The notes under the pieces are model-generated. The model saw only the letters and a program-made list of their open reading frames with translations, was not told where the DNA came from and ran no database searches. 64,000 nt of DNA from Novipirellula galeiformis (GTDB taxonomy: Bacteria; Planctomycetota; Planctomycetia; Pirellulales; Pirellulaceae), in NCBI RefSeq assembly GCF_007860095.1, contig NZ_SJPT01000001.1, positions 944,212-1,008,211 on the forward strand. Reading direction: 5' to 3'. The position numbers were made by a program, and so were the translations under genes. Below are positions 9,158 to 17,841 of the stretch, in pieces. Positions within the stretch are counted from its first letter, which is position 1; every line of letters begins with the position of its first letter.

Positions 9158-10204
9158 ATGCGTTCGTTCCGTGTCGCTGTTTCCGCCCTCTTGCTGATCG
9201 GCGGATGCACCTCGCTTGGCTTGTTGATTGGGATGAAGGTTGCCGATCCGCCAGGGATGCAAATGAAGATGTTCGCCGATGCGTTTTTGGAAACGCTCGA
9301 CGAAAAGCAAGCCGCTCTCGTGGCGAAAGACTATGATTCGGCCGAACGAGTTGATTGGCATTTCATACCGATGCCAACTCGCAAAGGTTTGGTTTTGAAG
9401 GAGATGAACACGGCTCAGCGAACCGCGGCGCTGCGTCTGTTGCGTTCGGCACTGAGCGAAGCGGGTTACGGCAAGGCGAGCAAGATCATGTTGCTCGAAG
9501 GCGTGCTTCGCCAATTGGAAGGTCCCGGCAGCGAATCGCGACGCGACTCTCAAAAATATTACGTGACGATCTTCGGTACTCCCAGCGAAACCGAACTGTG
9601 GGGTCTCAGCTTCGAAGGGCATCACCTCTCGCTAAACTTCAGCTGCCGTGACGGCAAGTTGGTCGACAGCTCGCCACAATTCTTTGCGACCAATCCGGCA
9701 AAAATCATGAGCGATGTCGAAGGACCGCTGGGCAAGGGGACGCGCGTGCTGAGCGAGGAAGAGGATCTGGGCTTTGAGCTCGTCAACCGCTTGGACGAAG
9801 CTCAGAAGAAAGTCGCCATCATCGACGAAAAAGCGCTCAAAGAAGTGCGTTTTGCCGGAGAGCCACAGCCTCAAGTCGGTGAGCCTGAAGGGATCGCTTT
9901 TGACAAGTTGTCGCCGAAACAGGCCGAGTTATTGAAACGGCTCGTCGGCGTTTATGTCGATGCGGTTCCTGAAAAGACGGCTCAAACGCGTCGTGAATTG
10001 ATCGAGACCAACGGATGGCAGCACGTCTATTTCGCATGGGCCGGAGCCCTGGAGCCAGGGATCGGACATTACTATCGCATTCGCGGTAAAGATTTTTTGA
10101 TTGAGTTTGTGAACACTCAGGCGGATGCATCGGGGAATCCTGCGAATCATATCCACTGCGTCTGGCGTGACCTGACTGGCGATTTTGACTTGCCGATCAA
10201 ATAG
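9158..10204 (+). CDS. DUF3500-like secreted or lipid-anchored protein
   Basis: A 348-residue exported protein resembling the DUF3500 family of unknown function. The C-terminal part shows the family signature: HVYFAWAGALEPGIGHYYRIRGKDFLIEF, then NHIHCVWRDLTGDFD. Earlier, YVTIFGTPSETELWGLSFEGHHLSLNFS fits the same family. The N-terminus has a hydrophobic segment with a lipobox-like LIGGC about 14-18 residues in, so it may be a lipoprotein. I chose the ATG at 9158; a GTG five codons upstream is a close alternative. Planctomycete genomes carry several such proteins. Function is not known. Confidence 0.75.
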   Translation: MRSFRVAVSALLLIGGCTSLGLLIGMKVADPPGMQMKMFADAFLETLDEKQAALVAKDYDSAERVDWHFIPMPTRKGLVLKEMNTAQRTAALRLLRSALSEAGYGKASKIMLLEGVLRQLEGPGSESRRDSQKYYVTIFGTPSETELWGLSFEGHHLSLNFSCRDGKLVDSSPQFFATNPAKIMSDVEGPLGKGTRVLSEEEDLGFELVNRLDEAQKKVAIIDEKALKEVRFAGEPQPQVGEPEGIAFDKLSPKQAELLKRLVGVYVDAVPEKTAQTRRELIETNGWQHVYFAWAGALEPGIGHYYRIRGKDFLIEFVNTQADASGNPANHIHCVWRDLTGDFDLPIK

Positions 10205-10219
10205 ACTTCGGTTGGTGAA

Positions 10220-10249
10220 AGCGAGGGACTGATCAGCGAGGGACTGAGT
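10220..10249. repeat. 15-bp tandem duplication
   Basis: Two nearly identical 15-bp units (10220-10234, 10235-10249) just past the stop of the DUF3500-like gene. Confidence 0.85.
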
Positions 10250-10342
10250 CAAGAGTGAGATTCCCTCGCTGACACGTTTAGCTTACCAACCCCGGGGCGA
10301 TCTGCCGGGGAAGGTTTTGGTGATCGTTCCTGGTAAGGCACT

Positions 10343-10795
10343 ATGCTCGATTGGTTAAAGCATCTGCGTGAGCGATGGGATAATTGGTGCGGTGATCGCG
10401 ACATGGAGCTGGCGATTCGCAAGCATCTTTCGGAAAACGGCTACTATGGCCGCACCGCCAAGTTAAAGAGCGTGCGGATGGTTGCGGTGCAGCGCCCCGG
10501 TTGGTTCCAAGTGTTTCGCTTTGAAGCGACCGCGCGTAGGGTACCACCCCATTTGTTAAGCGAGGCCCATTCGTCAGGCCAGGCCGGTTCGTCAGGCGAG
10601 GTCGATTCGTCCGACGAGGTTCCCGACGCGGCCCCCGTTTATGACGAATTGTACGGGTTGGTGAAGGATGACATTCGTCACAAGATCAATGTGGTCCGAG
10701 TGTTTGACCGCGAAGACGAGCGGCGTGCGCTGTTCGTGCGTTGGAGCGAAGGACTGATTTGCCTGCGTGGTGCTCACGGGCTGAAAAGTCCTTAG
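10343..10795 (+). CDS. Hypothetical protein, about 150 residues
   Basis: A small soluble protein I do not recognise. The N-terminal part (about 1-75) is rich in Trp, Arg and aromatic residues (LDWLKHLRERWDNWCGDRDMELAIRKHL), and the C-terminal part (about 100-150) looks like a compact beta domain (VRVFDREDERRALFVRWSEGLICLRG). Between them lies a Ser/Gly/Glu linker made of three six-residue repeats (SSGQAG, SSGEVD, SSDEVP) encoded by 18-bp tandem repeats. No signal peptide or membrane segment. It lies 49 bp before the long peptidase gene on the same strand and may be co-transcribed with it. Confidence 0.6.
   Translation: MLDWLKHLRERWDNWCGDRDMELAIRKHLSENGYYGRTAKLKSVRMVAVQRPGWFQVFRFEATARRVPPHLLSEAHSSGQAGSSGEVDSSDEVPDAAPVYDELYGLVKDDIRHKINVVRVFDREDERRALFVRWSEGLICLRGAHGLKSP
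10570..10623. repeat. 18-bp in-frame tandem repeat
   Basis: Three diverging 18-bp units (10570-10587, 10588-10605, 10606-10623) encode a six-residue repeat in the linker of the hypothetical protein at 10343. Confidence 0.85.
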
Positions 10796-10843
10796 AATCG
10801 TACGCGTGTGAGACGTGTTTCCCTTAACTCAAATGGATTGAAA

Positions 10844-13800
10844 ATGTCGAGGCTTCTGTGCTCGTTCGTTGTCGTTGCCGGATTGTCGGCAAGTGGTTTG
10901 GTCGTGAATTCCGCCGTGGCAGCAAAGCCTCCTACCGTGGCCTCGGCCGCGGTCGCCGAGGCCGCTCGGACCGAAACCGAGCCCGATTCGAAGGCGGATT
11001 CCGATTCGAAGGCGGATTCAGCGGCTGTGGCTGCAGCCAAGTCGCAGGTTCCTGAAACGGGAGCCCAAGAGCGGGCCTTGGTCGACAACGTACGGCAGTG
11101 GACGTTCGAGGGCCGCCGCGCCGGTGAAGGTTACTTTAGCGCTGATGCTCGTCACATGGTCTTCCAAAGTGAACGGGATCCCGCGAACCCGTTCTATCAA
11201 ATCTATCTCACCGATCTGGAAACGGGTGACATTGAAAAAGTGTCTCCAGGAATCGGCAAGACGACCTGTGCATGGATCCATCCCGAGGGCAATCGAGTGT
11301 TGTTCGCTAGTACGCACGAGGATCCTGCGGCAAAGCAAAAGCAAGAGGACGAGATTGAACTGCGAGCCAGCGGGAAGCAACGCCGCTACGCTTGGGACTA
11401 CGACGAGAACTACGAATTATACGAGCGGGTTGCCGATGGCCAGTACAACCGCTTGACCGAAGCGCAGGGCTACGATGCCGAAGCGAGCTACAGCCCCGAT
11501 GGAACTCAGATCGTCTTCGCGTCCAATCGCGAAGCCTACTCGCGTGAATTGACGGCCGTCGAGCAAGCAAAGTTTGAGATCGATCCGGCGTTCATGATCG
11601 ATTTGTACATCATGAATGCCGATGGCACGAATGTGCGCCGCTTGACCACCGAGCCGGGTTATGACGGAGGCCCGTTTTTCTCGCCTAACGGAGAGCGAAT
11701 TTGTTGGCGACGTTTTTCCGAGGACGGAGCCACCGCTGAAATCTTTACGATGAACATCGACGGTAGCGACGTTCGCCGTTTGACCGATTTTGGAGCGATG
11801 AGCTGGGCTCCGTTTTATCACCCCAGCGGCGACTACTTGATTTTCACGACCAACAAACATGGTTTCGCAAATTTTGAGCTCTACCTCGTTCGCGCCGATG
11901 CTCAGGGGGAACCAGTCCGGGTGACGTATACCGATGGTTTTGATGGACTGCCCGTCTTCTTGCCCGACGCTAAGCGATTATCGTGGACCTCGACGCGCAG
12001 CAAAGGAAAGCGATCCCAAATTTTCATCGGCGATTGGAACGACGCCCATGCACGTGAACTGCTGAAGCTCGAATCTGAGTCCGAGTCGAGTGAGGATCGC
12101 TTGGCTGCGGTCGCGTCCGCAGAACACACCTCGCCCGAGTTTTCACCCGCCGATGTGATGCGGCATGTTGATTATTTGACACGCCCCGAATTGGCCGGAC
12201 GAATGACCGGCAGCGACGGGGAACGCCGCGCTACGGCGTATGTGGCTGCCTATTTACAAAGCCTCGGGTTCGAGCCCGCTGGTGCCAACGGCAGCTTCTT
12301 TCAAGAGTTCGAGTTCCCCGCCGGATCTAGCTTGACCGCTGCGAATGCGATGGCACTGGGCGACAAAACGCTCGATTTGAATCAACAGTGGCGTCCGCTT
12401 TCATTTTCAAGTGACGGAGAAATCGAGGCGACGGAAGTCGTTTTTGCGGGCTATGGCATGAGTGTGCCCGGTGGCGACGACGTCGAAGAATACGATAGCT
12501 ACGTGCATCTCGATGTTGCCGGTAAATGGGTGTTGGTGTTTCGCGATTTGCCCCAAGAGATCACTCCCGAGCGACGGCAACAGATGGCGCGTTACAGTTC
12601 GCCACGCCGCAAAGCCACCGTCGCACGCGACCACGGGGCCAAAGGGATCCTCTTTGTGGCGGGGCCAACCAGCAAAGTGACTCGCGAATTGATTCACTTT
12701 GATCGCGACGCGTCCCAGGCTGGCGTCAGCATCGCGGCGCTGACGATCACCAATCAAGTGGCGGAGGAAATGTTCCAAATCGCCAACAAGAAGCTGGGCG
12801 AAACCCAAGCAACGTTCGATGATGGTTCGCCACAGATGGGATTCCCGCTGGAGGGTGTCTCCGTTTCATCGACCGTGGGTATCGAACGCAAGACGGGGAT
12901 CGGACGAAATGTAATCGCGCGATTGCCGGTCCAACCGAATCGTCAAACGTATCCGGTCGTCATGATCGGGGCTCACGTGGACCATCTTGGTCGCGGCGGC
13001 GGCAGTAATAGTTTGGCTCGTGATGACGAGGAACAGTCCATTCACTTTGGTGCGGACGATAACGCCAGCGGCGTCGGCGCTATGCTCGAAATCGCACAGC
13101 ACCTTGCCGCTGAGAAATCGGCGGGCCGATTGAAACCGAAGCGAGACTTGTTGATCGCGGCGTGGAGCGGTGAAGAATTAGGGTTGTTCGGATCCCAGCA
13201 TTTTGTCAGCGAGTTTTACACGCTGTATCCTCAGGCGCCGCAGCCGATAACGAATGCCGCTGCGGATGGCGAGGCGAATCCTCACGCTCATGCTCACGCT
13301 CATGGCGTCAGCAGCGATGCGGAGCCTTTGACGCAGGCGATGGCAGCCTACCTAAACCTCGACATGGTGGGACGACTGCGTGAAAAGTTGATCGTTCAAG
13401 GGATTGGTTCGTCCCCGGGATTTGAAAACGAGGTCCAACGCCGCAACGGTCCGGTCGGCTTGGAATTGCAGTTGGATAAAACCAGCACGCGATTGCCGAC
13501 CGATGCATCGGCGTTTGTGGCTCGCGATGTGCCGATTCTGTCCGCGTTCACTGGGGCTCACGAGGATTATCACACGCCACGCGATACAGCGGACAAGGTG
13601 AACTATGACGGTGCTGCAAAAATCTCGCGTTTGTTTGCGCTGTTGACTCGCGGGTTTTTGATTGCGGACGAACCGCCCAAGTTTGAACTCGATGAAGGCG
13701 AGAAACGGGGGGAAACGCCTCGCGCGGTACTCACCGCCTACCTTGGGACGATCCCCGACTACGCTGCGGGCGAGGTCAAAGGCTTGAAACTGAGCGGTGT

Positions 13801-13999
13801 TGCCGGCGGGGGGCCTGCGGCAAAAGCAGGGGTCAGCGGAGGTGACGTGATCGTTCGCTTGGCAGGGCGTAAAATCGAAGATATCTACGATTACACTTAC
13901 GCGATCGAAGCCTTGAAGATCGGGGAGGAAGTCGAGATCGCCGTTCAGCGAGGCGAAAAGACCGTGACCATGAAAATCACCCCCACCGCACGCGAATAG
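10844..13999 (+). CDS. Secreted TolB-propeller / M28 aminopeptidase / PDZ protein
   Basis: A 1051-residue exported multidomain peptidase. After a signal peptide (about 1-28) and a charged linker comes a beta-propeller of TolB/PD40 repeats (about 90-405; repeated YSPDGTQIVFASNR-like units with IYLTDLETG or IYIMNADGTNVRRLT). Next is a PA-type insert and a zinc M28 peptidase (about 425-940). Its metal ligands are visible: GAHVDHLG near 709, DDNASG near 738, the EE pair in WSGEELGLFG near 776, LNLDMVGR and HEDYHTPRDTADKV near 905. A PDZ domain (about 955-1051) closes the protein. A His-rich stretch (HAHAHAHG) interrupts the peptidase domain. A GTG 12 codons upstream is a possible alternative start, but the ATG at 10844 begins the signal peptide. 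Confidence 0.9.
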   Translation: MSRLLCSFVVVAGLSASGLVVNSAVAAKPPTVASAAVAEAARTETEPDSKADSDSKADSAAVAAAKSQVPETGAQERALVDNVRQWTFEGRRAGEGYFSADARHMVFQSERDPANPFYQIYLTDLETGDIEKVSPGIGKTTCAWIHPEGNRVLFASTHEDPAAKQKQEDEIELRASGKQRRYAWDYDENYELYERVADGQYNRLTEAQGYDAEASYSPDGTQIVFASNREAYSRELTAVEQAKFEIDPAFMIDLYIMNADGTNVRRLTTEPGYDGGPFFSPNGERICWRRFSEDGATAEIFTMNIDGSDVRRLTDFGAMSWAPFYHPSGDYLIFTTNKHGFANFELYLVRADAQGEPVRVTYTDGFDGLPVFLPDAKRLSWTSTRSKGKRSQIFIGDWNDAHARELLKLESESESSEDRLAAVASAEHTSPEFSPADVMRHVDYLTRPELAGRMTGSDGERRATAYVAAYLQSLGFEPAGANGSFFQEFEFPAGSSLTAANAMALGDKTLDLNQQWRPLSFSSDGEIEATEVVFAGYGMSVPGGDDVEEYDSYVHLDVAGKWVLVFRDLPQEITPERRQQMARYSSPRRKATVARDHGAKGILFVAGPTSKVTRELIHFDRDASQAGVSIAALTITNQVAEEMFQIANKKLGETQATFDDGSPQMGFPLEGVSVSSTVGIERKTGIGRNVIARLPVQPNRQTYPVVMIGAHVDHLGRGGGSNSLARDDEEQSIHFGADDNASGVGAMLEIAQHLAAEKSAGRLKPKRDLLIAAWSGEELGLFGSQHFVSEFYTLYPQAPQPITNAAADGEANPHAHAHAHGVSSDAEPLTQAMAAYLNLDMVGRLREKLIVQGIGSSPGFENEVQRRNGPVGLELQLDKTSTRLPTDASAFVARDVPILSAFTGAHEDYHTPRDTADKVNYDGAAKISRLFALLTRGFLIADEPPKFELDEGEKRGETPRAVLTAYLGTIPDYAAGEVKGLKLSGVAGGGPAAKAGVSGGDVIVRLAGRKIEDIYDYTYAIEALKIGEEVEIAVQRGEKTVTMKITPTARE
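10985..11020. repeat. 18-bp in-frame tandem repeat
   Basis: Two 18-bp units differing at one base (10985-11002, 11003-11020) encode a repeated Asp-Ser-Lys-Ala-Asp-Ser in the linker after the signal peptide of the M28 protein. Confidence 0.9.
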
Positions 14000-14132
14000 C
14001 CTCGGTGGGCTTCGGTTAGACTTGGTGGGACAGTCGTCGAGCCGGTCATCGACGACGCGGGCTAGGCTTCCAAGCGGGGCGTTCCTAAAACGAATCGCGG
14101 GAAGCCTATCCCCCTGGGTTCACTTCGTGAAG

Positions 14133-15206
14133 CTACTTCACCAGTCGCTCGAGCACGGCGGCGCCCATTTCCTGGGTGCCGATGTGCTTGCCGCCGCGAG
14201 CGATGTCTTTGGTGCGAAGCCCGTCGGCGAGCACGTTGGCGACTGCGTTTTCGATCGCATTGGCTTCCTCGGTCAGCGACAACGAGTGACGCAGTAACAT
14301 TGCCGCAGCAAGGATCGTCGCCAATGGGTTGGCAAGCTCTTGGCCGGCGATATCGGGAGCCGAACCATGGATCGGTTCGTACAACCCTGGTCCATCGGAC
14401 CCCAGCGAAGCGCTCGGCAGCATCCCCAGCGAACCGGGCAACATCGAAGCTTCATCGGTCAGGATGTCGCCAAACAGGTTGCCCGTGACCACGACATCGA
14501 AATCGCGTGGGCGATTGATCAAGTGCATGGCCATCGCGTCGACGAGCACGACATCGTATTGGACGTCGGGGAATTCTTCGGCCATCACGCGCGCGGCGGT
14601 TTGACGCCATAGCCGACTTGGCTCGAGCACGTTGGCTTTGTCCACGCTGGTCAACCGATTGTCGCGTTGCCGAGCCGCCAAGGCCGCCATGCGAACGATG
14701 CGCTCGACTTCGCGGACGCTGTAGGCCATCGACTGGAACGCCGTTTCATCTGGGCCGCTGCCCGATCGGCCCGATTCGCCAAAGTAAATGCCACCGGTCA
14801 ATTCACGAAAGAACAGGATATCGGTGCCTTCGATGATTTCGCGTTTCAGCGGCGAGGAATCAACGAGTTGGTCAAACAACCGAATCGGCCGCAAGTTGGC
14901 GAACAGTCCGAGTTCTTTGCGGATTTTTAGCAGACCCGCCTCCGGACGCGTTTTGGCCGAAGGGTCGTCCCATTTGGGGCCGCCTACGGCGCCCAACAAG
15001 ATCGCGTCGCTCGCTTTGCACGCGTCGATGGTCGCTTGAGGAAGGGGATCGCCGCATTGATCGATCGAAATGCCACCGATCATCTGAGACGAGAATGCAA
15101 AGTCGTGACCAAACAGAGTCGCGATCTTTTCAAGAATTCGCTGAGCTTGGGTGACGATTTCGGGGCCAATGCCATCACCAGGCAAGAGGACGATGTTCGC
15201 TTTCAA
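14133..15206 (-). CDS. leuB: 3-isopropylmalate dehydrogenase
   Basis: Oxidatively decarboxylates 3-isopropylmalate with NAD+ in leucine biosynthesis. At 357 residues it has the family length. It has the N-terminal LLPGDGIGPEIV, LLGAVGGPKWDD, the substrate-binding RPEAGLLKIRKELGLFANLRPI, the ELTGGIYFGE segment, the catalytic Tyr/Lys region (AYSVREVERIVRMA and VDKANVL) and the metal/NAD segment NLFGDILTDEASMLPGSLGMLPSASLG. The ELTGGIYFGE sequence favours isopropylmalate over isocitrate or tartrate dehydrogenase. It stands alone, without leuCD nearby. Confidence 0.96.
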   Translation of the reverse strand: MKANIVLLPGDGIGPEIVTQAQRILEKIATLFGHDFAFSSQMIGGISIDQCGDPLPQATIDACKASDAILLGAVGGPKWDDPSAKTRPEAGLLKIRKELGLFANLRPIRLFDQLVDSSPLKREIIEGTDILFFRELTGGIYFGESGRSGSGPDETAFQSMAYSVREVERIVRMAALAARQRDNRLTSVDKANVLEPSRLWRQTAARVMAEEFPDVQYDVVLVDAMAMHLINRPRDFDVVVTGNLFGDILTDEASMLPGSLGMLPSASLGSDGPGLYEPIHGSAPDIAGQELANPLATILAAAMLLRHSLSLTEEANAIENAVANVLADGLRTKDIARGGKHIGTQEMGAAVLERLVK

Positions 15207-15522
15207 GGCAGTGCCCTTGGGGCAAGAGGGGTGGGATGGAATAAGCCACTAATTTAGTCCAACAAGCCGATTTGCCCAATCCGCGGTCGTCCTAGAAAAA
15301 TGCCGCCGTCATACCGCCATCTTCGCCACCCGCGGCGTCACACCCCTCGCACAACCTCTCCATTCGTTGCAACCCGATCAAGGGGGGACCCTGGGGGGAA
15401 AGTCCGCTGGGATCGTGCCAGCCCGAGAGGCAAAATCGTCCCAAGCTTCAATATCCGTAGAGATTCGCTCTGCGGACCTCGCGGATCCTTTCGCGGTTTT
15501 CTCAAACGTCTCGGCACCCCCC
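15207..15522. other. Intergenic region between divergent genes
   Basis: About 315 bases between leuB and the glycosyltransferase. The glycosyltransferase frame is open back to a TTG at 15367, but that stretch looks non-coding. I see no T-box or attenuator I can defend ahead of leuB. Confidence 0.5.
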
Positions 15523-16797
15523 ATGTTGCAGAACCAAACCGATCTCACGTCGCATTCGACTCCTGTTCCTGTCGTCGTGCCGAGCGCGCCGTCATCGTCT
15601 CGGTCGATCCAAGCAAAGGTATTGCATGTGATCAACGGCGAGCATTTTGCTGGTGCCGAACGCGTCCAGTCACACTTGGGCCGCTGCTTGCCGGCGTGCG
15701 GGATCGCCGCCGACTTCGTTTGTGTCAAACCAGGAAAATTCCCAAAAATCATGGCGGAACAGAATCTGCAATGGGGCCGTTGCCACCTGGCCCCGATGAA
15801 ACATCGCTTCGATGTCCGCGCCGTGCTTCGCGTTCGCGATCTGGTCCGCTCGTATGGTTACGATTTGTTGCATGCCCACACCCCACGCACCGCAATGGTG
15901 GCGTCCGCGGCATCGCGGTTGGTGGGCATTCCCTGGGTCTATCACGTCCACAGCCCTGCGGCCCGTGATTCAGCGAACCCCTGGAGCAATCGAATCAATG
16001 CGTTGATGGAACGAATGTCGTTGACTGGATGTTCGCATCAAATCACCGTCTCGGAAAGTTTGCGATCGGATTGCATTGCCAAAGGGGGAAACGAGAAGAA
16101 CATCACCGTGGTTCATAACGGCGTACCTACGATTCGTCCATCACGGAGTCATTTTCCTCGCTCCGGCGAGCGCTGGGTCTTAGGAATGGTGGCATTGATG
16201 CGGCCACGGAAAGGTTTGGAGGTCGTGCTCGATGCATTGGCCACCCTGCGTGGGGAAGGGCATGACGTCGTGCTGCAGTGTATCGGTCCTTTTGAAACCG
16301 ACGCGTACGAGAGCGAAATCAACGCTCGCATCGAACAACTTGGCATCGCTCGCCATGTCCAACGCGTGGGCTTCGCCGACGATGTTCCCGCGGAGCTTGC
16401 CAAGGTCGATGCGCTCGTCTTGCCAAGTTTGTTCGGCGAAGGCTTACCGATGGTGGTGCTCGAAGCGATGGCAGCCGCGGTTCCGGTGATCGCGACTCGC
16501 GTCGAAGGAACGCCCGAAGCGGTGACCGATGGCGTCGAAGGATTGCTTGCCGAGCCCGGTGACTCGGTCAGTTTGGCCAATAAGATTCGGTTGCTTGTCC
16601 GTGGCGAATATGACTGGGCGACCATGGCCGAAGCCGCTTACGAGCGGCAAACGCAATGTTTTTCCGACCTTTCGATGGCGCGGGGGACAGCCGAGGTTTA
16701 TCGCAGCTTGCTTAACGTTGCCGCCGAAACGCCGCGATCAAGCAAGTCCCATGTGTCGCAACGCGGCAACTTCGTGGCGGTGGGACACACGCGTTAA
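15523..16797 (+). CDS. Glycosyltransferase family 4 (GT-B fold)
   Basis: A 424-residue retaining glycosyltransferase of the GT4 type. The N-terminal domain has VLHVINGEHFAGAERVQSHLG and YDLLHAHTPRTAMVASAASRLVGIPWVYHVH. The C-terminal domain has VVHNGVPT, WVLGMVALMRPRKGLEVVLDAL and the family E-x7-E motif in FGEGLPMVVLEAMAAAVPVIATRVEGTPE (about residues 305-335). Donor and acceptor are unknown. I start at the ATG at 15523; an upstream TTG at 15367 would add 52 unconvincing residues. No other sugar genes flank it. Confidence 0.88.
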   Translation: MLQNQTDLTSHSTPVPVVVPSAPSSSRSIQAKVLHVINGEHFAGAERVQSHLGRCLPACGIAADFVCVKPGKFPKIMAEQNLQWGRCHLAPMKHRFDVRAVLRVRDLVRSYGYDLLHAHTPRTAMVASAASRLVGIPWVYHVHSPAARDSANPWSNRINALMERMSLTGCSHQITVSESLRSDCIAKGGNEKNITVVHNGVPTIRPSRSHFPRSGERWVLGMVALMRPRKGLEVVLDALATLRGEGHDVVLQCIGPFETDAYESEINARIEQLGIARHVQRVGFADDVPAELAKVDALVLPSLFGEGLPMVVLEAMAAAVPVIATRVEGTPEAVTDGVEGLLAEPGDSVSLANKIRLLVRGEYDWATMAEAAYERQTQCFSDLSMARGTAEVYRSLLNVAAETPRSSKSHVSQRGNFVAVGHTR

Positions 16798-16905
16798 TTC
16801 CTAAGTAGACTTTGAGGGATCGCTGCAGACGGCTACCGTCTCCTCGAGCGACTGTACACGCTAAACTGAGGACGCCAGCACCAACAAAGACAAAACGGAT
16901 CGGCG

Positions 16906-17664
16906 ATGCGAAGCGTTTGGGGAATACTATTCATTGGATTCGCTTCGTATACCGTGTCCGAATCATCGGTTGCGTTTGGTGATGAGCAGAGAGGCGATCC
17001 AGCCGATGCGGTGTCACAGCCGATCGTGATCTCGGATTTGCCGTCCCCTCCTGCAGCGATCGCGTCGCTGATCGAACGCGGGAATGTTCGCTTTATCTAT
17101 GGACCTCGGCCCGATTCGATGCAATCGCCTTGGCAAGAGGATTCCCGCTTGGCGCGGCTGCGGCGAGGCCGACGACTCGCCGCCACCACGGAATATCGGC
17201 TGGAGTATCACTTTCGCAGTCGTAATCAATGGGAATTTGAGGATCGCGGTGAGGACGTTCGTGATCTTCGTATTTCGGTGTGGTTTACGGAGGCACGAAT
17301 CGAGCGAGAGCATACGGTTTGGTTTCGCCAATGCCCCGAATTCGAATCCTTTTGGACGAATCGGCTGGTGCTGCATGAGCTCGACCACGTGCAAATCTCC
17401 GTCGACCCGGGATTGGAGCAACGATTTCGAGAGCGTTTGCACAGTCCAACGACGATCAAGCGGCAATTCAAGCGAAACGAGACGGTGGACGAAGCGGTGG
17501 TCCATCGGATCGTCGAAGCCCATGTCGCGGAAATGTTCGCACCGATTTCGGATCTCGTCAAAATTCGCTACCAGGAACTCGATCGAATCACCGATCACGG
17601 GCTGCTCGATTTTCCCCCTCCGACGTCGATTCAAACGGTCAAGCAATGGACGCCTGAGCGTTAA
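16906..17664 (+). CDS. Exported protein with an HExxH motif
   Basis: A 252-residue protein with a signal peptide (about 1-25). Residues 157-161 read HELDH within WTNRLVLHELDHVQISVD, which fits the HExxH zinc-protease signature. The preceding region (YRLEYHFRSRNQWEF, LRISVWFTEARIEREHTVWF) resembles a beta-rich domain. It could belong to the secreted zinc-protease-like DUF922 group, but I cannot confirm this by eye. No third zinc ligand is obvious. It is a monocistronic gene with no informative neighbours. Confidence 0.65.
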   Translation: MRSVWGILFIGFASYTVSESSVAFGDEQRGDPADAVSQPIVISDLPSPPAAIASLIERGNVRFIYGPRPDSMQSPWQEDSRLARLRRGRRLAATTEYRLEYHFRSRNQWEFEDRGEDVRDLRISVWFTEARIEREHTVWFRQCPEFESFWTNRLVLHELDHVQISVDPGLEQRFRERLHSPTTIKRQFKRNETVDEAVVHRIVEAHVAEMFAPISDLVKIRYQELDRITDHGLLDFPPPTSIQTVKQWTPER

Positions 17665-17841
17665 TTGCCGCCCATTCGGGCCCGCGTTCGGCCCGCGTTA
17701 CCGATGCTCGCCCCCACTTTCCAAAGCATTTTCGTCAGGGGGTTCAGATTCGTAGGTGAATCATGGTAAATTCGTCCACCGAGGCAGCCTCCGCATGGTG
17801 CGGCGGGAACCAATTTACCTATTCGCGTAAGCAAGCATCCG

